A stretch of DNA of 24,329 nucleotides. Origin: Rhizaria sp. SCN 62-66 (taxonomy: Eukaryota; Rhizaria, unplaced). The translations under genes were made by a program, and so were the position numbers. This document shows positions 10,083 to 21,300 of the stretch, piece after piece. The first letter of the stretch is position 1. Each line of letters starts with the position of its first letter. The notes beneath the pieces are model-generated. The model was not told where the DNA came from, did not search any database, and saw nothing but the letters and a program-made list of their open reading frames with translations. The DNA is taken from positions 1 to 24,329 of the forward strand of contig MEDY01000421.1 of assembly GCA_001724265.1 (NCBI GenBank), written 5' to 3'.

Positions 10083-13000
10083 ATGCTGTGTCACGGAGTA
10101 CCCCGCACAGCAGTGGCCCGCGCGACCAAGACACTCTCGCGACGACTTGCCGCTGCGACAACGACAAAAGCCGCACAGACCCCTGCAGCCACTACGGCAG
10201 CTCATGTTCACACCACCGCGCTGGTCTCGTCATCTAACGCAGTGCCTGTCCGCAGCTATCATCGCACTGCGACTGCTACTGCTACTGCGACACCAGGTCT
10301 GAGTGGTGCGGCGCCTCCCCGCCGCGCATTCTCATCCTTGGCGGACTCCGCCGCCGTTGCTGCTGCTGATGCAGCTATTGGCGCCGCAGCTGAGCCGACG
10401 CCGACGACAGCCGGCGCCGCCGACGCACGCCCGTTCTCCCGGTCCATCCTCTTCGCGCTGTGCACCGACGATTCCCTGCTCTCCGAGCTCACGCTCGTCC
10501 TCTCGCACAGCAGCAGCAACAGCAGCAGCAACAGCAGCGGCAACAGCAGCGGCAGTGTTGCGAGCCCCGTGCCCTCGCTCGCGGACCCGCGCGACCCCAC
10601 GACGGGCGCCACGCCCCTGCTGTTCGCGCTGGCCCACGGCGCGTTCGGCGCGGCGCGGGCCCTCGTCGAGGCGGGCGCGAACGTGACGGCGACGGATAGC
10701 CAGGGCAGGGGCGTGTTTGTTGCGCTCGCAAACGCTTTTGCGTCTGGCGCTATTGGCAGCGGTGGCCGCAGTAACAATAACGCCGCAAGTGATAGCTTCA
10801 CGAGCAGTAGTAGCAGCAACGACCAGGCAAATGGCACCGTGACTAGTGACAGTGCGAGCGTGAAAGCTAGTGGGATTACGAGTATTGTCACAGCACTCCC
10901 CGACGTTGATAACACGAGCATTTACGACATCGAGGCAGCGTACTTCGCCCAAAACAACAACACAGACGACGCCGATACGTCTGTAGCTGCAACTAAGACT
11001 GCGGCTGCGGTCGTTGAGTGTGCCGACGCTGTTGCTGCTGAGCCCGACGCGGAGGCGATCGTGGCGGCGATGGCCGAGGGCCTGCTGGCGCTGGGCGCAT
11101 CCCCGGTCGCTGTGGCCCGTGACGGCCGCACGCTCGCGCACGCCGCGGCCGAGGCCGGCTGCGCGGCCCTGCTTAAGGTCGCGGCCCGGGCAGGGGTCGA
11201 CCTGGACGCGCTCCCGACGCCGCTGCCGCAGTTGCAGTCGGTCATGGCCGCGAAGCAGGGCACTGGCGGTGCTGAGAAGGAGAACGGCGACGAGGACGAG
11301 GAGGAGTTATTCCCCGCGGTTAGCCTCGCCGCCGCCCACGGTCACCCGCGGGCAGTGGCGGCGCTGCTCGCTCTGGGCGCCAGCGCCGAGACACGGTCGA
11401 GCCTGGGCGTGTCGCCGCTTGCAGTGGCCGTGCAGGCGCAGTGCCCGAGGGCCGTGGCGGTGCTCGTCGCCGCGGGGGCCGCGGTCGACGCGCCCTGCCG
11501 CGTTGCACCGGTCAGCGCCAGCGCTGCCACTGAGACCGAGACTGGGACTGAGAGTGGGAGTGTTGGGAGCAAGAGCAGTAGTGACGGCATGTTGCCGCTG
11601 CATTTGGCCGTGACGCTGCCGCATCCGGGAGTCACGCGCGCGCTTTTGTCGCTGCCCGCTCCTCTCAGCCCGCAGCCCGGCGCTGACAGCATCGCCAACG
11701 GCAGGATCACCGCCACCAGCTCCGCGTCTGTGACCGACAGCGGTCGTGTGAGCGACAACATCAAGGCGATGGCCAACACGCCGTTCGGCGCGCAGGCCGT
11801 GCTGCCGCTGCTGCTGGCTCTGTCGTCCGGCTATCCCGCGCACGTGCCGGCGCTGCTGCAGGCCGGCGCCAGCGCGCGCGTGCGCGACGGCGCGGGGGCC
11901 ACGGCCCTCTACTACCTGCCGTCGGTGCCCGCCGAGGCCGCGGGGTCGGTTCTGGCCGCGCTGCTCGCGGCGGGCGCAGATGGCGACGCGCACGCGCTGT
12001 CGGCGCCGCAGCAGGCCGCGGCCTACGCGCGCATGACGCCGTTCGTCGCCGCCTCGGAGAGCGTATCGGAGCAGGAGCGCGAGACGGGGGTTGTGGGCCT
12101 GCTGCCGCCCGTGGTCATTGCGCTCGCGGCGCAGAGCCCGCTCATGCCGACCGCGAGCGCGAGCGATGACGCCGGCGCTGGTAGCACTGCGGCGGCCGCG
12201 ACCGCGACGAGCGCGGCTGCGACAAGTGCGAGCATGAGTGCAAAGGAGGCCGAGAGGGCTTACCTGCGCGCCGGTGCTGTCGACCCCGTGATCACGGTCA
12301 GCGACGACGGCGGACTATCCTCCTCCGCGCTCGTCCAGCTGTTGCTCACCGCCGCGACCGCGGTCAAGCCCGACGCACACGCGGCCGCGAGCGCAGGCAT
12401 CAACGCCAACGCCACTGACGCGGGTGCTAGCGCAGACCCGAGCCCGGCCCCCTCGTGCGAGCCCTACGTGCGCGGTGGCCCCTACGCGGGCACGGTCGCG
12501 CACGCGGCGGCGGCGACGCGCGGCCAGGCGCCGCTGCTGCTGTGGCTGCTGCGGCGGTACCCCGCGCTCGTCAACAGCGACGACACGCGCGGCCGCACGC
12601 CGCTGGCCGTCGCGCTGGCCGCAGCGAACCGCGCCGCAGCCGCCGTGGCCGTGGCGGCTGGCGGCGACGTGCGCGCGGCGACGCGGGCCGGTTCGCGCGC
12701 CGCCGCGGTGCCGCTCGTCACCGGGGACGCAGAGACGTGGTGCTGGTTTGTGCGGCTCCTCGCCTCGCTGCCGCGGGTCAACATGACCAGGCTCAACGCC
12801 CTCGACGGCGCCAGTGCGAGCTCGAGTGGCGACGCCGCGAGTGCGAGAGCGATTGTGACTGTGAGCGGCCAGGAGGCGGCGGCGGCGTGCGCGGTCGACG
12901 CGCTCATGCGGCTTCACTTCTGCGGCGCCGCGGAGGTTAAGTCGCCAGGCATCGTCTCTAAGGAGGTGTTGCCGCTCATTATCAAGCTCTTGGGCGCTCC

Positions 13001-15025
13001 GATTTCCCTGAACAACGCTACCAGTGCCAGTTCAACAGCTGACTCGGCTGCTGCCACTGCGACTGAGAGTGCCAGCACCGATACCTCAGCGACTGGCGGC
13101 AAGCGGAAGCTTGGCTTTTTCTCGCGCTCGCGCCCTCAGCAGGACAGCCCGAGCGCCGACGCGGCTGCACGCGAGACCGCCACCGATAGTGTGACCGCGT
13201 CTAGCAGCGCTACAGACGGTGAATACGGCTCAGTTTACGCGGATTCGCTGCGCATCAACGCCGCGATGGGCGCAGTCGCTACCGTGCACAGCCTGCTCAC
13301 CGTGGCAGGCACGCCCGCCGACCTCACCCCGCGGCCTGCGTGCGCCACGCCAGTCGCCACGGCGAAGCGGGCCCAAGGCGCGGACTGGGACTGGGACTGG
13401 GAGTGGGAGGACGCGGCGTCGGGCACCACGGCGCTCATGGCTGCTGTGCAGGTAAGCACAAATTATCGACTTAGATAGCAACAATATATCAATATATTGA
13501 AGTGGACTATTGCCACTTATTCCGCATTATCTAACTTTCACTCATTTTTATCATTGTTCTTCTTCCAAAACAGGGCCTGCCCCCCGGCTCCGTTTCGGCC
13601 GCGGCGCCCTGCTCCCCGCTGGTCTTCAGCCCCGAGGCTACCGAGCGTCGACTCGCGGTCGCCGCGCTGCTGCTTGAGTCGGGCGCGCGCCTGTCCGCGC
13701 GCGATGCCGCGGGCCGCAGCGCGGCGCACTACGCCTTCGCGGGCGGCCGCGGCGACGAGGCGCGCTGGCTGCTCACGCTTGAATCCCGGCGCCGCGAGCT
13801 GCCCCTGGAGCAGCTTCAGCGCCACGGCCTTGCTGACGGCAGTGGCGCTGGCGATGACGAGTCGCTGCCGTTCGGCGTCGCCAAGGGCGGCCTGACTCTT
13901 TTCCACGCGCTCGCAGACTGCCCTGCGTTCGAGCTCCCGGGCGCGTACTCCGCCGCGGCGCTGTCATCGCTCGTGCACGCCGTGGCGCTGGCGGCGAAGC
14001 AGACCAACACGACGCCGCTCACTCCCGACGCGCACGGGGTGAGCGCCGTGGACCGCGCGCGCGCGCTGCACAACACGCACGCGCTCGCAGTGTTCCACAA
14101 GGCCGGCTTCGACGTGGGCCCGAGCGGTACGGCTGACGGCAAGAGCAACGCTGCTGCGAACGCTGAGGTCCCCGCGTACACAGAGCTGGCGCAGATCCCC
14201 CCGCTGCCCGCGCTGGCCAACGCCATCGTCAACGGCACCGCGGGCCGCGTGCGCATGCTTGTGGCGCCGCTCGCCGCCGCCGCGCGCGCCGCCGCCGCGA
14301 ACAGCACCGCTGCGGAGGGCGCGTCCCCGCAGTCGGGCCTCGTCGCCGCCGTGTGGTTCGCCTACGCGCCGCTGCTGCTGACGACGGCTGTGGAGCGCGG
14401 CCGGCCCGAGCTGGTGGAGCTGGTGCTGGCCTTGGGCGCATCGCCCTCGCTCCCCAGCGCGCGCGCGCTCGAGCTCGCGCAAACGGCCGTCCGCAAGTTC
14501 GCCGCCGCGGACGCGAATGACACCAGCAGCGGCAGCGACAGCGCCGCCGCGCGCGCTGTTGCGGCCGTGGGCCCGCTGCTGCAGCAGTGCGAGCGGTACG
14601 CGTCGCCGCTGCCGCCGCTGCACGTGGCGGCGCAGCTCGACTCGGGCGCAGCCGCGACGGCGCTGCTCGCCGCGGGCGCGGACGCCGAGGTCGCTGTAGA
14701 CCTCACGCAGGGCCGCGGCAGCGGCGTGACCGCGCTGGAGCTGGCCGCGGCGCGGGGCGCGGCGAGCGCGGCCGCGGCGCTGCTGGCCGGCGGCGCGGAC
14801 GGCTCCGGCGCCGCACGCGCGGGCCGCGGCTGCGCGCTTCACGTGGCCGCGGCGCACGGCGCGCCAGGGGCTGTGCGGGCGCTCGTCGCGGGTGGCGTCA
14901 GGCCCGCGGAGCGCGACGACGACGGCCGGACCGCGGTAGAGCTGGCCAGGGCCATTGGGCATGAGGACGTCGCTGCTGAGATCGAGGCCGCTGCGGCCGA
15001 GGCGGGCGTTTCGCTCCTGGACTAA
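10083..15025 (+). CDS. Large ankyrin-repeat protein, two exons, 1606 aa, presequence-like N-terminus
   Basis: Exons 10083-13451 and 13574-15025 join in phase 0 and end in TAA. 10083 is the first ATG in the frame; an in-frame TAA lies upstream at 10029. At least a dozen degenerate ankyrin units are visible, for example GATPLLFALAHGAFGAARAL, GVSPLAVAVQAQCPRAVAVL, GRTPLAVALAAANRAAAAVA, PPLHVAAQLDSGAAATALLA and, at the C-terminus, GVTALELAAARGAASAAAAL and GRTAVELARAIGHEDVAAEI. The intron falls inside one unit (TTALMAAVQ joined to GLPPGS). Ankyrin stacks bind proteins; no catalytic domain is seen, so the partner is unknown. The first roughly 85 residues are rich in Arg, Ser, Thr and Ala with no acidic residue, and contain RRAFSS, like a mitochondrial presequence. 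Long Ser/Asn/Ala-rich stretches separate the units. Confidence 0.87.
13452..13573 (+). other. Intron of the ankyrin gene, 122 bp, phase 0
   Basis: Donor GTAAGC follows the codon for Gln. The acceptor, TTCTTCCAAAACAG, has a pyrimidine tract. The interior is AT-rich, and reading through it stops after a few codons. Joining continues an ankyrin helix pair. Confidence 0.93.
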
Positions 15026-15209
15026 GCAAAACGCATATTTTCAGAATGTTTGCGTTTATTTATGAACGAAAATAAGATTTTTATTTATCAAGCTGTTCCG
15101 TCAGCATGTTACAAATAGCAATACACATGTCAATTTGGAAGTACTGTACTTTATATCACGTGATATTAATTTACTTAATCTCAACATCCTCGCTGCTGCA
15201 GTTGATACT
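15026..15209. terminator. Convergent 3' region with minus-strand AATAAA motifs
   Basis: This 184-base AT-rich spacer lies between the stop codons of the ankyrin gene and the RGS gene. AATAAA on the minus strand occurs at 15080-15085 and 15055-15060, about 125-150 bases after the RGS stop, as plausible polyadenylation signals. No clear AATAAA serves the ankyrin gene. Confidence 0.4.
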
Positions 15210-15308
15210 TCAGCGCCAGAGTGTGGCCCAGTGCGCGGACTTCCTGAACCGTGGGAACGAGTCCGCGTTCATCAGCGCGAACACTTCCTTTGCGGCCGTG
15301 TCGAACAC
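15210..15308 (-). other. C-terminal segment of the RGS domain
   Basis: Residues 2549-2580 carry VFDTAAKEVFALMNADSFPR followed by FRKS. This closely follows the canonical last RGS helices (F-D-E-A-Q then D-S-F/Y-x-R-F-L-K-S). It is encoded about 4.5 kb from the rest of the domain but in the same exon and frame. Confidence 0.88.
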
Positions 15309-18300
15309 GCCCGCGATGGCGCGACTCACCTCTGCCTCGCGCTCGGCCATCGCCTCAGCCCGCCGCGCGCGCGCCTCGGCCTCGGCCGCCGCGGCGGCCG
15401 CGCGCTCGGCCCGGGCCAGCGCGGCCAACCGGGCCGCCTCTAGCTCAGCCAGGCGCGCGCGCTCGCGCGTGGCTAGGGCAGCCTGCAGCAGAGCCATTGC
15501 GTGGCTGTGCGCAGACGCCTGGGCGCGCCACTGGGACTCGACGCGCGGTGCACTGACAGGAGCGATGACAGCAGTGTCGTCGGTTGCCGTCGTAGTCGCA
15601 ACAGCAGCGGCAGCGACGTCGCCCCAATGCGAGCGCACGCCGCGGCCGCTGCGCGCCGACTGCGCCCTGCTCGAGCCCCGGCTCGGCACCAACGCAGCGG
15701 CAATACCAGCACGCGCACCGCCGCAGTTGTTGCTGTTGTTGTTGTTGATGCTGTTGAGGTGCGCGGCAGCCTTGGCGTTGGTGGCCGTGTCGCAGAGCGT
15801 GCGCATTGCGGAGAGCGAGGGCGGCCCGGTGAGGTCGCCCCACGTGCTCAGCGCGTCACCCACAGTCAGCGGCGGCGGGGACCGCAGGCCGAAGCTCAAG
15901 CCATCGCAGTAGTCGTCGTCGCCGCCGCCACCGTGGCCTTCATTGAGGCTGCTGCTGTTGCTGTTGTGTGCACCAAAGCTGCTGACGCGGCTGCGGCTGC
16001 CGCGGACCGCTGCCGCCCCGGCGTTAGGCACAGCGAGAGCGCTGCTCTTGACTGCATCACCCGCGGCGGCAGCAGGGCCGCTATCGGGAGACGAGACTGC
16101 TGAGGCCGGAGCCGCAGTGATTGTGGCGGCGGCTGCAAGCAACGGGAGTGGCGAGGCCAGCGTTATTTCCGCAGTCGTAGCGCGCTGCGACTGAGTAGCA
16201 GCCTGCTGCTGTTGCTGGAGTGCTTGCTCTTGTCGCTGCTGCATCTTCGTGTGCGGACAGCCGCCGCAGCCGTCGTCGTCGCCGTCGCGCCGCATTGCCG
16301 CAAGCAGCGCCTCGACCTCGGCCGGCCCCAGCCGCTCGGCCTTGATGCTCTCACACCGGCCGCTCTCGTACAACGCTACCGCGGCGCTCGCACCGGCAGC
16401 TGCGGCGGGCGCGTGCGGTGATGCTGTCGTCGCGACGACCGGCGGCATAGAAGCAGAGCGGTCGCAGCCGCAGACGCAGCCGCAGACGCAGCCGCAGCGG
16501 CAGCCGCAGGGCAGCGCGGAGACACACTCGCGCTGCCGCTGCTGCTGTTGCGGTGCAGCTGTCCCGGGCACTGTCGCTCCGGCACCGAGCGCGGTGAGTG
16601 ACAGCGACTGCGAGAGCCGCACAGCGGCGGCCGCGGCGGCGGCGTCGCCCTGGCTTAGGCTCAGACTGTGCGGCTGCGCCGTGGCGCGGCGGGACTGCGC
16701 GGGGCTTACATGCGCGGGGCTCACATGCGCGGGGCTTGGGCTCGGCGCTTCGCCGTGGCTGTGAGAGACGTCGGCCGACGCTGCGAATCCGCCGTTGGCG
16801 CCTCTGGCGAGCAGCGTGCTGAGTCGCGCAGCAGAGTACGTGAGGGGCTTTGCGGGCCCTGGGCTGGGCGAGCCGCCGCCAGCGCTCGAGATAGAGCGCA
16901 GGCCGACAAACGGTGTCATCTGCTGCTGCGACAGCGGCGGGAGCACCGAGGGCGGCAGCGCAGAGCCAGTGGCAGTCAGCGGTGTCGTGTTGCTGCTGGC
17001 GGTTGCGCTCGCAGTGAAGCCAGGACCCGAGGTTGTCGCAGTGAGTGTTACTGGCGCAAGCGATAGCGCTGAAGACAGCGACCGATACTTCTGCTGTCCA
17101 AGTGCAGCTTTGAGTGTCGAATTACTGCCGGCACCCGCGCTGTGGTTGTGGCCGGTCTGTGGCTGTGCGATGCCGCGGCCGCCGCAACACGCGCGCTGCG
17201 TCACTGGAAACTGCCCCGCTGCCGTGAGCGCCGCAGCGTGCAGCAGTAGCGATGGCGACTGGGCCCGAGTGCCGCCAAGCCCGAACCCGATCCCGAGCCC
17301 CAGTCCCAGTCCCGATGCCGGCGCCCTCGCGGCGAGCACCGGGGACCGCGACAGAGTTCCTGACGGCACAGGCGCCGACGCCGGCGACAGCAGTGACAGC
17401 GAGGGCGCGGGGGACGGCGCCAGCGACGGCGCCGGCGACGGCGAGTTGAGCCTGGCCAGCCGCAGCCCCTCGAGGGTCCACCACAGGCGTTGGCACGGGG
17501 CGCAGCGCAGCGCCACAGCCGCGCCGTTGCTCTCCGCAGCGCCGATGCCGGGTGCAGCGTCGGCAGAGTGGTCGCTGACGCTGTTGCCGGCGCAGTCTTT
17601 GTCGACGACGTCGCCTGGAGCCACATGCGTGTCTGCGTGAGCCGCACACGTGGCAGCAATGGCGGGGCTAGCAGCCGTGGTTGCGCGCGGGGACGCGCGC
17701 GCTGGCGTCAGAATAAGCGGCATCGAGCTGCGCCTGCGGTGCGGCGACAGAGGCTGCGCTGTAGCCACTGCTGCCGCCGCTGCTGCGGTCGCTGCCGCTG
17801 CCGCAAGCGGGTCCTCAGCGCCAGCGTCGCTGAAGCTGGCATAACCTTCACTGTTGCCAGTATAGTAATGTTGTTGTTGCTCCCGCATGTGCTGGCCTTG
17901 AGGGGGGCTCGTGGTGTGTGTGCCGGCCGCGGACGCAGTCGTCACTCTCTCTGCGGCTGCGGCGGCCGCGCTCGCGCCCGGCGCGGCCACGGAGTCCGCC
18001 GCCGCGTGCGTTGTGGCGGCACGAGAGCCTGTCACGGAGTCTGCAGCTGCGTAGAGGTACGCCCGGGCATCGGCGTCGGTCTCGGAACTGCAGTCGCCGT
18101 CAGCCTCCTTGCCACCGAGGAGCTGGTTACTGGCGTCACGGCTCTCGGTTACTGCGATGGTGTCGCCACCCGCTGCGGCGGGTGCATCGGCGCCGTGTGC
18201 CGCTGTCAACGTCGATGACGATGATGAGGACGAGGTCGCTGCGACAACGCAATGATTGCTCGCATACCCCTGCTGTTGGCCGTTAAAGTCGCTCGCAGGG

Positions 18301-21300
18301 ACACGCGCGCCGCCACTGTGGTTGATGTAGTTGCTACTCCCATGGCCTGGAGCTCCAGTGGACGTGTCGCGCGCGAGGTACATCGCCAGCGCTGCGCGCC
18401 GCGCCGGGTCCGGGGGCGTGCGGAAGAACGCGGCCCGCTGCGACTGCTGCTGTTGCTGCGGCGACAGAGCTGGCGTGTGTTGAACTGCAGGCGAGCGTAA
18501 GTACTTGCCGCTTGCATCTAAGTGACCTGCGTCGTGTTCTAAGAGTCCAGAGTCCCCCGCGACTGCAGTCACACTCTCGGCAAGAGCGCTAGCACCGACG
18601 CCAGCGCCGGTGACAGCTGCCATGCCCATATTGGCGTTCGCAGCGATCCTGACAGCAGCGGGCGCAGCGCCAGTGCCCGCAACGGTCGCAAGCGGCAGCG
18701 GGGACGCACTGGGCAGCGGCGTGGCCGCGGCCATCACGGTTGCCAACAGGCCCCCCTTAGCCGATGTAAGGGCCGCGGTCGCGGCCGCAGTGCTGATGAC
18801 TGGCACGCGTCGCCGCGGCGCCGGAGTCTCGGGGTACACGCCCTGGCCATCGGCTCGGTCACCGTCCTCACCGAAGCCTCGGTCCTCACAGTGCACTTTG
18901 CCACGACTATCGCCACGGTCACCGACGCGGTCCTGGCCACAGTCGTCGTCTTGGTTGTAGCCGCACCACAGCACGCCACCGCTGACAGGGCTCCGGGGCT
19001 CTAAGTCAACGCGGCCACACGACGCATCAACAACAACATCGGAAGCAGCGGCCGCATTGCTGTCGCGTGGAATTGCATTCGTGTTTGGACGTGTTGCTGT
19101 TGCAAGCGCGCCGATGACGGTGACGCCGTTGTTGGCAAGCTCGAGTTCAACGATTTGGCCGACTGTGAGCCCGCGAATCGCGACATTACCAACCGCGAAG
19201 TTATTGCCAGTGTTGTTATCGAATGCATTCATAGCGCGGGCATTGCCTTTGCTGTAGTCCATTGCCAGGGTGAACGCATACGACGCAGATGACGACGACG
19301 CCGACGCCGAGGCCGAGACCGACGCCAACGTCGCCGCCGACGCTGATGAGTGATCCCCGTCGGACTGCGCGAGCGGCGACGAGACCGAGGACGGCGTGTC
19401 CATGACAGCCAGCAGCACGTACGCCCCGGCGCCGGCACCGACGCCGCTGGCCACGCTCAGTCGCGCAGCCGCCACGCTGGTGGCTGCGGCGCCGGCAGTC
19501 GCGGCGGTATTGGCGGTCGCAGCGTCAACAGTCGCGGCGTCGGCGGCGCTGATTAGGCCGCCGTGTGTCGTGGTCGTTGTTGCGCCGCCGTTGCTGTTGT
19601 CGCCGCAACTGCCCACCAACGCGATTCCCGCGTTACAGCTGTCTCTCAACGCAACTTCACCGGGAGCGCTGGCGTGTGCGCCGGTGTTTGCGTTGATGGA
19701 CTGGGCGAGTGCGCGCGTGCGCTGCCGCGCGCGGGCCGCGGCGGCCGCGGCGGCGCCCGTGGCCGCGGCGGCCGCGGCGTGCGCCACGTGCAACGAGTGC
19801 AAACTATCCGCGGCCGCAGCCAAGGCCGCGCTGGCGGCGGACCGCGCGCAAGAAGACACGTTGACCTGCGCAGTGACGACCATCGCAAAGATTACGCGAA
19901 ACAAAGTAAGAATATGATTTTAGACTGAAACTCGGTGATATAAATTTACGACACCAATTTACTCATGTGACGCACAATAACCAACAGATATTCGACTTCA
20001 ACAATCCCTTCGCATGAGATATTCTTCATTTCACGATGATTACACTGAGCTTACCTCGAACGGCGACCCGGGCGCGATGTACGTGTGGTACAAGTACTGC
20101 GCCTCCCGCATCGCGTCGTGCGCGTCGGCCAGCCGCAGCCGCCGTCGGGGCCGCGGCGGCGGAGGCTGCGGCTGCGAGTCGGCGACCGTGACAGCAGAGG
20201 AGCTGTGGTCGACGAGTGAGAGTGTGCGTGACCTGTGGAGTGCAGAAGAATGAAAGAACAGGGATGTGATTGAGTTATAAGCAAGAGTTACGTATTAAAT
20301 GGAGGACGCAGCTCGGGTTATACTTTGGCGCTATTGCGACGTACTTAAACTCTGTCGCCGCAGTGTAGAAGTGGATGTTCTCGGACGACAGCTCCGACTC
20401 CAGGAACCGCGCGAACGCCTCGGTGCCCTGCGCAGTGGCCAGGACGGCCGCGAGAGTGAGCGCGGGCGCTGCAGCAGCTGCTGCTGCCGCTGCCGCTGCC
20501 GCTGTTGTGGCCGCGGCAGTCGCGGCGACCGTGTGCGCGCAGGGGTGGTGCTCCACAGCTGTCGTGGCCGTTGCTGCCGCGTGGCCGTGGCCGTGGCCGC
20601 CGCTTTCGCTGCCGCTCTCAGCGCCGCCGACGCCGGCGCACTGGTAATGCAGCGCGGCCCTGCTCGTCAGCGGGAGCATCGGCACGCCGCCCGGCTCGCC
20701 GTCTGAGTTGCCTGCTGGCAGCAGCTCGAGCTCGGGCTCCGGTGCACCGCCGGCGCTGCGACAGTCGCCGTCGCCACTGCCGTGCGTAAGCGCGCGCGCC
20801 GAGAGCCCGCACGACGGCGCAGGGTCTGCTGCGTCGCTGCCGTCACCGCCGGGATCGGGCGCGAGCGCCAGTGCGGGGACGGTGACCGCGCCACCGCAGT
20901 GGGGGCATACGCACTGCCCGCTGTCGTCGTCAGCGCGCGTGCCGGCCGCCGGCAGCAGCGCGAGGGCGCGCGCGCCGCGCTGCGGGGACTGTGAGCAGCA
21001 GAAGAGCCACCGGAGGGCGCGCGTCAGCCACAGCCGCTGCGGCCGCCGCGGGGCCGTGGCGCTGTCCCCGCCGACGCGGAAGAACTGTCAATCGCGTGAT
21101 AGATAATAAGAACAGAGAGACCAATAACAAAAAGAATGAGAATTTGAGCAAAGAAACAAACATCCATAGTACACACACATTCAAATCATACAATTGTGCA
21201 AAGTTACAAGTTAGGCCGCGTACCATGGGACTGATGGCGGTCCAGTAGAGCGCGTTAAGCGCGGCCAGCAGCACCGCGGCCGCGGGCGCCCACAGGGGCC

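Larger units (their letters stand above)
15336..19811 (-). other. Giant low-complexity coding insertion inside the RGS domain (about 1490 aa)
   Basis: The frame stays open for residues of about 1048-2539. Composition is dominated by Ala, Ser, Gly, Thr, Pro and Gln, with runs such as poly-Ala, poly-Gln, GLGLGLG and SPAPS repeats. No known domain is recognised. The last 60 residues are a charged Ala/Arg/Glu helix leading into the final RGS helices. Ends are approximate. Confidence 0.8.

Noticed and set aside
16795-17640. 281-aa plus-strand ORF, and similar ones over 15106-19917
   Set aside because: Antisense to the long RGS-gene exon and of low complexity. They lack domain content.
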